Source: a virus
Length of the DNA: 41,871 bases
Direction: 5' to 3' (one strand)
Virus record (IMG/VR): IMGVR_UViG_3300036861_000110
Span: 1-41,871 of that record
Below the pieces are notes generated by a model, which ran no database searches, had not been told where the DNA came from, and saw only the letters and a list, made by a program, of their open reading frames with translations. Both the position numbers and the translations under genes were made by a program. How positions within the stretch are numbered: the first letter of the stretch is position 1; the number at the start of each line of letters is the position of its first letter. Shown piece after piece: positions 23,282 through 29,212 of the stretch.

Positions 23282-23726
23282 CGGCGACCGGCGGAACCTC
23301 GAGCATGGCCCGCCCCGCCGGCGACAGACCGAAGTGCCGAGCCCACTGCCGCATATCGTTCCCGGCGTCCCGAGCGACCTGGATCGCCGGATGCTTCACG
23401 CGGATTCTGCGATCGCCGGCGACGACGATCCCGCCGCCGTCCTTCTTCGCCTTCTTGATCTCCGCGGACGCATCCAGGAGCAGGCCGGCGGCCATGCAGT
23501 ACGCGGCGAAGTTCTCCCGGTCCCAATCAGTCAGCAGCCGCTCCCGATGGAGCTGCGGCGCGAGGCGATTCCAGACCTTGCGAGCACTCGGCGCAAGCTC
23601 CGTCGGACACGCCGGCGGCTTCGCGGTCCGGGGCGGCTCGGGCTCGGCCGCGTTGATCCGATCCTTCCGCTCGCCCTTCAGCAGTTTGAGCCGCGTCGGT
23701 GCGGCCGTCGGCCCTCGAGCTCCCAT
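23253..23726 (-). CDS. terS: Terminase small subunit, P27-type
   Basis: MGARGPTAAPTRLKLLKGER is the typical start of P27-family small terminases ('GPRPTPT.LKLLKGN'), followed by a helical core with APSARKVWNRLAPQLHRERLL TDWDRENFAAYCMA and a final helix with HPAIQVARDAGNDMRQWARH FGLSP. It recognises phage DNA and regulates TerL. It overlaps its TerL neighbour and abuts the HNH gene (stop of that gene overlaps by one base). Confidence 0.93.
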   Translation of the reverse strand: MGARGPTAAPTRLKLLKGERKDRINAAEPEPPRTAKPPACPTELAPSARKVWNRLAPQLHRERLLTDWDRENFAAYCMAAGLLLDASAEIKKAKKDGGGIVVAGDRRIRVKHPAIQVARDAGNDMRQWARHFGLSPAGRAMLEVPPVADDDQDRLLS

Positions 23727-24035
23727 TCAGTCGTCGACCCTTTCTCCGGCCAGCCGTAGCGCTTCCGTGGCGAGATCCCATTCGGCCTTGCCGTACTCGG
23801 CCCGATGCGCCGTACCGCCCAGCCGACGCCGAATGCATTCGTGGACGTTCTCGTGCCCGGTCGAGCAGATCGCGACCGTCTTCCCGTCCGACGGCCCGCC
23901 CATGCCGAGCGGCCAGACGTGGTGAAGCTCGCGGATCTGCGGCCGCGGCGAATGGTATCGGTGCGCCGTACACGGCCGGCTCGTGGTCAGCGGCGCAGCG
24001 CCGCGGTTTCTCTTCCGGTCTTCCGATCGTGGCAT
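23727..24035 (-). CDS. HNH-type nuclease, terminase-adjacent
   Basis: A 102-aa protein from ATG 24035. The core IRELHHVWPLGMGGPSD (residues 35-50) and CSTGHENVHECI (58-69) provides the H-H ... N ... H ligand set of HNH nucleases. An HNH protein directly beside the terminase genes is a recurring feature of HK97-like phages, where it assists specific cutting during packaging. It overlaps a second HNH gene by 49 bases. Confidence 0.82.
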   Translation of the reverse strand: MPRSEDRKRNRGAAPLTTSRPCTAHRYHSPRPQIRELHHVWPLGMGGPSDGKTVAICSTGHENVHECIRRRLGGTAHRAEYGKAEWDLATEALRLAGERVDD

Positions 24036-24361
24036 GACTTCGCCAGCCCCTCGAGGTTCTCGTCGCGTTCGGGATCCCGGCCGGCCGCGACCTCGACTCG
24101 ACGCGGCGACCGATGGTCTACAACCGTCGACCGGCGCCGGCAGCCTCGCGGGCAGCAGCTCGCGTCGCACCGGCAGAGCGGATCCCGCTCGAGGATCCGG
24201 CTGCGGATCCGGCCCCACTCCGGCGTCCGGTAGATCAATCGCCACGGCTGCGCCGACTTGACACGTCGATCGTCCTCGCGGCGATGCTCTGGGCAGCGGC
24301 CCTCGGCGACGAGCGCTCTACAGCCTGGCTTCGTGCAGTTTCGGAGAGCTCGGCGTGGCAT
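23987..24361 (-). CDS. Second HNH endonuclease
   Basis: From ATG 24361 the protein is 124 aa: an N-terminal zinc-like cluster (CTKPGCRALVAEGRCPEH), an aromatic helix (RLIYRTPEWGRIRSRILERD), a Cys-rich CRCDASCCPRGCRRR loop, then the HNH core VDHRSPRRVEVAAG (D82-H83), N102 in RDENLEG and CHDRKTGRE (110-118). This is the more canonical HNH of the two. Whether the two act together as one packaging nuclease or one is a homing-type remnant cannot be told. An alternative GTG start at 24418 is less likely. Confidence 0.85.
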   Translation of the reverse strand: MPRRALRNCTKPGCRALVAEGRCPEHRREDDRRVKSAQPWRLIYRTPEWGRIRSRILERDPLCRCDASCCPRGCRRRSTVVDHRSPRRVEVAAGRDPERDENLEGLAKSCHDRKTGRETAALRR

Positions 24362-24431
24362 CGCGGGAGCACTCCGGGGCGGAGTGCGGGAATCCTGCGG
24401 ATTGTAACGCGAAAACACGCCGGCGGGAGCA

Positions 24432-24605
24432 CTAGCTTGCTGCGTTGCGACGTTCTAGCAGCCGGCGGCCGTGCCGGACGACGAGATCCTCCGGTCGATC
24501 GGCTCCATTCCGGCGCCGGTACTGGTAGCACGTCATACAGAGCCCCTTGCGGGTCGCCCGGCGCCAGAGGCAGACCCGGCAGAGCCTAGGCCGAGGCTTC
24601 CTCAC
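24432..24605 (-). CDS. 57-aa zinc-finger microprotein
   Basis: GTG start at 24605, overlapping the upstream gene by 20 bases. Residues 8-30 hold CRVC ... CMTCYQY, a C-x2-C-x12-C-x2-C knuckle, followed by RRRNGADRPEDLVVRHGRRL, the arrangement seen at the front of many phage HNH or regulatory proteins ('CxxCYxYxRRxGxxRPE'). Here it stands alone. It may be a split-off DNA-binding module for the HNH proteins encoded next to it. Confidence 0.7.
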   Translation of the reverse strand: MRKPRPRLCRVCLWRRATRKGLCMTCYQYRRRNGADRPEDLVVRHGRRLLERRNAAS

Positions 24606-24990
24606 GAGCTCGAGCCTTCTCGCGCGACTCGCGGAGCTCGGCCTTCGTGACCGTCCGCGGGTACTCGTCCGGCTGGATCGCGCGGGCGCGCAGCGGCGGA
24701 GAGAGCACGTCGGCGAGACGGCGATCGGCCCGGTTCACGAGCTCGAGCGCCTCCTGGACCCAGCCGACAGTCCTCTCGGCCGCGAACCGCGCGCTTTGCT
24801 TCTGCGGATTCTCGACGACGGCAAGCGTCGGATCGCTCGTCCCGGAGCGGGATCCCTCGAGCCGGCCGCGGCTTGTGGCCTCGAAGCCGAGCTCGAAGAC
24901 CGTCGGATAGTGCTTGCGGATCCGGCCGGCGGAGCGCTCGAGTGCCTCGAGCAGCACGGCGACGGAGACGGGATCTCTGGCCGGACTCAA
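24586..24990 (-). CDS. 134-aa helical protein, TTG start
   Basis: The only in-frame start that fits is TTG at 24990 within the preceding stop (TTGA). The protein is helical (VSVAVLLEALERSAGRIRKH, TVGWVQEALELVNRADRRLA) with a basic Arg/Glu-rich end (REKARAREEASA). It overlaps the zinc microprotein start. No family recognised; could be a small DNA-associated protein. Confidence 0.55.
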   Translation of the reverse strand: MSPARDPVSVAVLLEALERSAGRIRKHYPTVFELGFEATSRGRLEGSRSGTSDPTLAVVENPQKQSARFAAERTVGWVQEALELVNRADRRLADVLSPPLRARAIQPDEYPRTVTKAELRESREKARAREEASA

Positions 24991-25283
24991 CGGCGCCGGC
25001 GACTCCTCGCCCGCCGAACGACCCGCCGTCGAGCTGGCCGGCGGCTCTTGGCCTTCGACTTCGGCGTCCGGATCACCTTCGAGCGCCGAGCGAGAGCCGG
25101 ATAGCGCCGTTTGATCGCCCGCTTGACCTTCGCCTTCTCGGACGACGAGATCTTCGAGCGTTTCAGCCGAGCGAGAGCGTTCCGCGCGTGCGGTAGGTCG
25201 TGGATCGGGAACTTCTTCTTCTTCGGGAGCGCGAAGCTCTTCTTCGGCATCCGTCGGCGACGTCGATGCGTCAGCTTCGCCAC
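24987..25283 (-). CDS. Basic DUF6582-like protein
   Basis: The core KSFALPKKKKFPIHDLPHAR NALARLKRSKISSSEKAKVK matches the phage domain in which 'F(A/P)IxDxxHxRNALxR' is followed by a helix with EKAKV. A very basic tail (RTPKSKAKSRRPARRRVV) follows. I place the start at GTG 25283; an ATG at 25250 (MPKKSFALPK) is also possible and cuts eleven residues. Function of the domain is unclear; it appears in phage structural or DNA-binding settings. Confidence 0.7.
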   Translation of the reverse strand: MAKLTHRRRRRMPKKSFALPKKKKFPIHDLPHARNALARLKRSKISSSEKAKVKRAIKRRYPALARRSKVIRTPKSKAKSRRPARRRVVRRARSRRRR

Positions 25284-25293
25284 GCCGAGAATC

Positions 25294-25521
25294 TTACCGC
25301 CGTGGCCTCCGCGTTGAAACGCGCGTGAGCGCGTGGATCCGAGCTCGAGTGACGCCGGCGGCCTTGCCAATATCGGCGAGCGTGAGCCCGGCCGCCTTGT
25401 CGGCACGCGCCGCCTTGAACTCTTCGACAAGCACGGCGCGCATCTCGTCGGTCCGAGCCTGGAACGAGCGAACGACTTCGGCCTGCCGGCGGATCCGAGC
25501 GAGCCGCTGCTCGCGCGTCAT
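25294..25521 (-). CDS. 75-aa HTH DNA-binding protein
   Basis: After a helical Arg/Glu start (MTREQRLARIRRQAEVVRSF) the segment GLTLADIGKAAGVTRARIHA at about residues 45-64 is a clear helix-turn-helix. Small HTH proteins of this type often regulate the adjacent phage operon. Its stop TAA (25294) lies 10 bases before the start of the DUF6582-like gene. It overlaps the 47-aa gene by four bases (ATGA). Confidence 0.78.
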   Translation of the reverse strand: MTREQRLARIRRQAEVVRSFQARTDEMRAVLVEEFKAARADKAAGLTLADIGKAAGVTRARIHALTRVSTRRPRR

Positions 25522-25661
25522 GCCGGCCCCATCGTGAAGTACCGCCAGCCGTTCGGGCCGGCCTCAGTCGCACCGTAGCATCGCCAACCCGTCGCGATCG
25601 GGTAACGCGCCCGGCAGAGCCCGAAAGCCGTCTCGAGATCCGGCGCATAGAACTGCATCAT
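25518..25661 (-). CDS. 47-aa protein with strong ribosome site
   Basis: MMQFYAPDLETAFGLCRARY PIATGWRCYGATEAGPNGWRYFTMGPA is compact and aromatic. The Shine-Dalgarno GGGGAGGATC eight bases ahead is among the best in the window. It overlaps neighbours on both sides by four bases, which supports it as a real gene. Function unknown. Confidence 0.7.
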   Translation of the reverse strand: MMQFYAPDLETAFGLCRARYPIATGWRCYGATEAGPNGWRYFTMGPA

Positions 25662-25804
25662 CGGAAGATCCTCCCCAGCAGCCGGCCAGTCGCCTTGCCG
25701 GCCACTCGTCGCCCCACTCGGCGAGCGACCCGGCCCTTCCGGATCGCGTTCACGTCGCCGAGCAGCTTCGCCAGTCCGTACAGAAACGATCGGAAGCCGT
25801 TCAC
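25658..25804 (-). CDS. 48-aa basic single-helix protein
   Basis: GTG start at 25804 in a GTGA overlap with the previous stop. The protein MNGFRSFLYGLAKLLGDVNA begins with an amphipathic helix and continues with IRKGRVARRVGRRVAGKATG. This 'LAKLLGDVNAIRKG...RRVxGKATGR' form is seen in short actinophage proteins; no function is known. It may bind membrane or nucleic acid. Confidence 0.72.
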   Translation of the reverse strand: MNGFRSFLYGLAKLLGDVNAIRKGRVARRVGRRVAGKATGRLLGRIFR

Positions 25805-26001
25805 TTCGCGGCCCCCTTCTTCACGAGCTGCCGCGTCTCGACCTGCATCCCATGAGTCGGCGGGTTGCCACGCCACTCAATCGTGCGGGCCGTGAGGTTG
25901 CCACGGACCTTTTGAGCGACACGTGAGAGCAGCGCCTCGACCGCGTCGGATGCGAGCGATTCCGTCACTTCGACCCGCAGCACGAACCGGATCGTTCTCA
26001 T
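25801..26001 (-). CDS. 66-aa alpha/beta protein
   Basis: MRTIRFVLRVEVTESLASDA forms a strand followed by a helix (AVEALLSRVAQKVRGNL) and a last strand TARTIEWRGN. The ATG at 26001 overlaps the zinc microprotein stop. A basic end (RQLVKKGAAK) follows. No family recognised. Confidence 0.62.
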   Translation of the reverse strand: MRTIRFVLRVEVTESLASDAVEALLSRVAQKVRGNLTARTIEWRGNPPTHGMQVETRQLVKKGAAK

Positions 26002-26165
26002 GCTGCCCTCGCAATCACGGCCGCGGCACCGGCGGCCAGGAGCCGCCACGCGAGCCGATCCATGCAGCGAGCGCATCCGCGCTCGAGCCGGTACGCGACG
26101 CCACGGAGCGAAGAGACGGCGACCTCGATCTTGTGTGTGGCCTGATCCCCGCAGCCGCAGATCAT
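25998..26165 (-). CDS. 55-aa zinc microprotein
   Basis: Starts MICGCGDQATHKIEVAVSSL at 26165 and overlaps the SprT-like gene stop by four bases. C3-x-C5 ... H11 and C35-x2-C38 (CARCMDRL) make a probable zinc site, followed by a hydrophobic helix (AWRLLAAGAAAVIARAA). The Cys spacing and helix resemble small ribbon proteins common in actinophage early regions. Confidence 0.65.
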   Translation of the reverse strand: MICGCGDQATHKIEVAVSSLRGVAYRLERGCARCMDRLAWRLLAAGAAAVIARAA

Positions 26166-26893
26166 GCGGCCTCAGTCCCCTCGACCGGCTGGCCGGCGGG
26201 ATCGTTCCCCGCCGGCGCCGACTCAATCTTCTCGAAGCGCGAGCCGCAGACGTTGCACGTCGCGTCAAACTCGGCGCTCGCGACGCGGACCTTGACCGGC
26301 TTCTCGCACTTGCACTCCCAGAGCCGCATCCGGGATCCGGAACCCTTGCCGCGAGACTTTCCGCCGCGAGCTCCGACGCCGGCGGAGCACGGACGGACCG
26401 AGATCCGCAACAGCCCGGCCAGTCCCCAGCCGAACGTCGTGAACTCGGGTCGTCCGTCGCCGAGTAGGTTCGCGAGCTCGTACACGCGCTCGCGGATCTT
26501 CGGGTCGATCTGCGCCAGCTTGTAGATGTTGCCGGCGGCGAGTGCCCGACGGAGCCCGAGCCGCTCGCAAGCCGACTTCCAATCCTTGCCGTGGCCGGCA
26601 CCCCGCGGCGCGAGAACGTGAGCGAGCTCGTGAATCGTCGTCCCGGCGAGCTGGATCCAGCTCTCTTCGGCCGCTGCCGCGATCTCGACGACGTCGACCT
26701 TTCCGATCCCGTTTTGCCAGGCTTCGTAATGGCAGACGCCGCGATAGGAGCCGTCGCCGACCCCGTAAACGAGCTTTGTGTGCTCGATCTTCAGCGCCTC
26801 GTCAGCGCCGATCGTCGCGAGCTCGAGCGCGCGGGCCACGACCGCCTCGCGCGTCTGGTGAAGGTACTCTTCGTGCGTCCTGGTGCTCTGCAT
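26162..26893 (-). CDS. SprT-like zinc metalloprotein
   Basis: The 243-aa protein carries TTIHELAHVLAPRGAGHGKDWK (His88-Glu89-Leu-Ala-His92 and a third His at 101), the HExxH...H of the SprT/Spartan family, followed by a C-terminal zinc ribbon (CKCEKPVKVRVASAEFDATC and CNVCGSRF). Cellular Spartan proteins cut proteins crosslinked to DNA; phage versions are not well studied. It is the first gene after the strong promoter at 26946-26975 and starts with ATG 26893 behind GAAAGGGG. Confidence 0.88.
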   Translation of the reverse strand: MQSTRTHEEYLHQTREAVVARALELATIGADEALKIEHTKLVYGVGDGSYRGVCHYEAWQNGIGKVDVVEIAAAAEESWIQLAGTTIHELAHVLAPRGAGHGKDWKSACERLGLRRALAAGNIYKLAQIDPKIRERVYELANLLGDGRPEFTTFGWGLAGLLRISVRPCSAGVGARGGKSRGKGSGSRMRLWECKCEKPVKVRVASAEFDATCNVCGSRFEKIESAPAGNDPAGQPVEGTEAA

Positions 26894-26945
26894 GGGATTC
26901 CAGCCCCTTTCGCTCCGCCGGACCCTTGCCGGCCCTGTATCTAGC

Positions 26946-26975
26946 AGTATACGGCGCTGGCCTCCCGCGTGTCAA
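26946..26975 (-). promoter_or_regulatory. Strong sigma70-type leftward promoter
   Basis: Reading the minus strand, TTGACA (26975-26970), an 18-base spacer and TATACT (26951-26946) form a near-consensus promoter. It sits in the only real gap (26894-26971) of the long leftward operon, with the start site expected near 26939, about 45 bases before the ATG at 26893. It probably drives the SprT-like gene, the microproteins, the HNH proteins and perhaps the head genes. It is the best promoter in the window. Confidence 0.88.
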
Positions 26976-27334
26976 CCCCGCGATACGGCCTCCCGGACCA
27001 GCCGGCCAGCGACCCACGTCAGCCCATGCGGCTCTCCGCAGCGGTCCGGCCAGCCCTCGAGCCGGCGCTCGAGCTCGGCCTCGTCCCGGCAGACGCCGAG
27101 GATCCTGATCTCGCCATCTTCCTCGCCGGGAAAGACGGCCTGCCGGAACGCGTAGATCTCCCCGGTTGCCTCGACCCACGTCACCCGGTAGCGCGGGAAT
27201 GCCCGATCGCCTTCGAGCCACCAGACGCCGAAGTCGACCTCGCGCGAGAGATAGCGCGCTCGCTGCTCTTCGCTCTGATCCCGCCGGATCTCATGCGTCC
27301 GCGGATCCCCTCCGTAGAACTCTTCGATCTTCAT
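26972..27334 (-). CDS. 120-aa hydrophilic protein before strong promoter
   Basis: MKIEEFYGGDPRTHEIRRDQ opens a charged protein with SREVDFGVWWLEGDRAFPRY and WVEATGEIYAFRQAVFPGEE, an alpha/beta small fold of unknown family, ending GLTWVAGRLVREAVSRG. It overlaps the upstream zinc protein by four bases. It is the last gene before the internal promoter and may end the early transcript. Confidence 0.65.
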   Translation of the reverse strand: MKIEEFYGGDPRTHEIRRDQSEEQRARYLSREVDFGVWWLEGDRAFPRYRVTWVEATGEIYAFRQAVFPGEEDGEIRILGVCRDEAELERRLEGWPDRCGEPHGLTWVAGRLVREAVSRG

Positions 27335-27699
27335 TCCGAGCCCCCCTTCGTCACGATTGCCAGCGTCGGTATTCCGCGCCGGCACTCTTGCTCCCACCAG
27401 CACCAGGGGCAGACCTTCCAGCCCGGCGCCTCCGGATGCGGGCAGACCTCGAGCTCGACCGGGACCGCCAGCGCCTTTCGGTGCGCCCGCGCTTCTTCGT
27501 CGATCTCCGCGGCCCGACGAGCTCCGAGCGATTCCGGCTTGCGCGGTCCTCGAGGGATCGGGACCGGCCTCGGCCCCGCCGGTGGGATCGTCCGAAGCTG
27601 CGCTTCCGCTTGCGCTTTGCAAACCTCGCACGAGAGGAAGTGCTGCCCCGGCCGGTGCCCAAGTAGTCGATGCTCTTTGACCGCCGCGCTCTCGGCCAC
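27331..27699 (-). CDS. 122-aa zinc-binding protein
   Basis: Contains CEVCKAQAEAQLRTI at about residue 24-38 and a second cluster CPHPEAPGWKVCPWCWWEQEC near the C-terminus (86-106): C-x2-C and C...C-x2-C...C. It has HRLLGHRPGQHFLSCEVC, a form common in phage zinc-beta-ribbon proteins. Its stop overlaps the next gene by four bases, and it is the gene after rusA with a one-base overlap. Possible DNA-binding accessory. Confidence 0.7.
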   Translation of the reverse strand: MAESAAVKEHRLLGHRPGQHFLSCEVCKAQAEAQLRTIPPAGPRPVPIPRGPRKPESLGARRAAEIDEEARAHRKALAVPVELEVCPHPEAPGWKVCPWCWWEQECRRGIPTLAIVTKGGSE

Positions 27700-28283
27700 T
27701 AGATCAACGGAATCCGGACGAGCCGCGTCGCGACAGCGTCGCCGAGCAGCTCGAAAACTTCAGCGAATGCGCTCTGGAACGCGGCGACGTCTTGCGGCAG
27801 TTGCCAGATCGCGATCTGCGCGCCCGGCCGGCGATCGTCGGCGTAGAACTTCCCGCCGACGGCGAAGACGATCCTCGCATCATCGGCGATCAGTCCGGGA
27901 TAACCCTTTGCCGGCCGCACGATCGGATCCTCGAGAGCCCGGAGCAACTTCGACCAATCCGGTTTCACCGTCGGCCAGGCCGCCCGCACCGACACCGGCC
28001 GCGGGAGATAGAAGTCGGCCCACGCGAGCAGCGGCCCGTCCAGCGGAGCCGGTCGCGGCGAGCTCCCGAGCACTCGCTCGAGAACAACCGCCGCGACCGC
28101 ATCCCGCCACTGCTGCGCCTTTCGGGAGGATGCCTTGCTCTTCCCGCCTTCGACGATGCGCGCGCCGAGGATCGGCTGGCCGTTTGGACGGCGACCGCGG
28201 ATAAACGGGAACGCGGTCTTGTTCCCGGCCGTGGCCGGTACGCCGTAGACGTCCAGCGCCAGATCGGCGATCGCTGGGATCAC
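27699..28283 (-). CDS. rusA: RusA-like Holliday junction resolvase
   Basis: GTG start at 28283 (GTGA overlap) gives 194 aa. The RusA core is present: an N-terminal GVPATAGNKTAFPFIRGRRP strand, then the conserved VKPDWSKLLRALEDPI (Asp109, Asp119) and GLIADDARIVFAVGGKFYAD (Asp134-Asp135, Lys145), the acidic residues that bind Mg for cutting four-way junctions. Length and spacing are normal for phage RusA. It resolves recombination intermediates made by the annealing and SbcCD-like proteins upstream, before packaging. Confidence 0.92.
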   Translation of the reverse strand: MIPAIADLALDVYGVPATAGNKTAFPFIRGRRPNGQPILGARIVEGGKSKASSRKAQQWRDAVAAVVLERVLGSSPRPAPLDGPLLAWADFYLPRPVSVRAAWPTVKPDWSKLLRALEDPIVRPAKGYPGLIADDARIVFAVGGKFYADDRRPGAQIAIWQLPQDVAAFQSAFAEVFELLGDAVATRLVRIPLI

Positions 28284-28654
28284 TTCTCGCGCGGCTCCTG
28301 CAGCTTCCGAATATGGTCGGCCTTCGGATCCTCGCCCTCTTCCTCGCCTTCGTCCGACACCGGCTCGCCGAAGAGCGCCGCCTGATTCGGATCCACGGTC
28401 CGCGACGCGCTCTCGACCCTCACCGACGACGCCGACACCGGATGGACACGGCCGAGCGTCCCGTCGGCCGCCGGCTCGAAGATGATCTTGCCGACGCGCC
28501 CGCGAACAGTCATCACGACGTAGTCGCCCCAATGCAGCGCGTCGTCGATCGAGAGCTCTTTCGCGTTGAGTTTGAGCGTGAAGCGCGTCACGTCGTATCC
28601 CTCGAACTCGACGCTCGGGTCAACTCCCTCCGGTGCCTTCCTGCTACGCGGCAT
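28280..28654 (-). CDS. 124-aa protein upstream of rusA
   Basis: A small beta-barrel-looking domain (VTRFTLKLNAKELSIDDALH WGDYVVMTVRGRVGKIIFEP) is followed by an acidic tail (EPVSDEGEEEGEDPKADHIR). Short barrel plus acidic tail recalls single-stranded-DNA-binding style or chaperone proteins, but no family is recognised. It overlaps both neighbours. Confidence 0.65.
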   Translation of the reverse strand: MPRSRKAPEGVDPSVEFEGYDVTRFTLKLNAKELSIDDALHWGDYVVMTVRGRVGKIIFEPAADGTLGRVHPVSASSVRVESASRTVDPNQAALFGEPVSDEGEEEGEDPKADHIRKLQEPREK

Positions 28655-28832
28655 CCTTCCCCCTTCCCGCGGCCTCGCGCCGCTTTCGATCGCCGGCCTT
28701 GCGCCGACGAAACTTCCGGTGCCTCGTCTCGGGGAAGAGCCAATAGCCGGCTCGGTAGGCGGCCACTTCCTCGGCGCCCAGCCGGTACGGCGACAGGACG
28801 GGACGAAAGCCGAAGAGATCGTGTTCGTTCAC
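28644..28832 (-). CDS. 62-aa basic protein
   Basis: GTG start at 28832 (GTGA overlap with the MerR-like gene). MNEHDLFGFRPVLSPYRLGA then AEEVAAYRAGYWLFPETRHR and a very basic end (KFRRRKAGDRKRREAAGRGK). No motif identified; possible nucleic-acid binding. Confidence 0.6.
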   Translation of the reverse strand: MNEHDLFGFRPVLSPYRLGAEEVAAYRAGYWLFPETRHRKFRRRKAGDRKRREAAGRGKDAA

Positions 28833-29212
28833 CGGCTACCGTTGCGGATCGCTCGGATCGCGATCCCGTCGAGTGCCCGGCCCGTCTGCCGCCAGTTGTT
28901 CCGCGCGATCTCCTCGAGTTCGAGGCCGGCGGAAAGCTGTACCCGGATCGACTGGACCGTCCAGCCGTCCCAGAGCAGCGAGACGATCGCCTGCAGCCGA
29001 CGAAGGTCGGCGGCAGAGTAAAGACGCGGGATCCCCGGCGTGCCCCTCGTCGTCTGGATGGACGGCCGCGCGAGCCCAATCCGATCCCAATACCGGAGTT
29101 GCCGCGGCGTCGCCCCGGACCACTGGCAGGCTCGGGTCGCCGTGTATTGCCTCCGCTCATGTAGCTCGAAAGGCTCGGTGTGACCGGCTCTCAGCCGCTC
29201 AAGATTCGCCAT
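28829..29212 (-). CDS. MerR-type winged-helix regulator
   Basis: The 127-aa protein starts MANLERLRAGHTEPFELHER. YTATRACQWSGATPRQLRYW DRIGL is the MerR helix-turn-helix with its 'R..R.W...GL' wing (residues 23-47), followed by PRLYSAADLRRLQAIVSLL, another helix. There is no metal-binding Cys set at the end. Phage MerR-like proteins act as excisionases or early regulators. It overlaps the replication initiator-like gene by 14 bases. Confidence 0.85.
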   Translation of the reverse strand: MANLERLRAGHTEPFELHERRQYTATRACQWSGATPRQLRYWDRIGLARPSIQTTRGTPGIPRLYSAADLRRLQAIVSLLWDGWTVQSIRVQLSAGLELEEIARNNWRQTGRALDGIAIRAIRNGSR

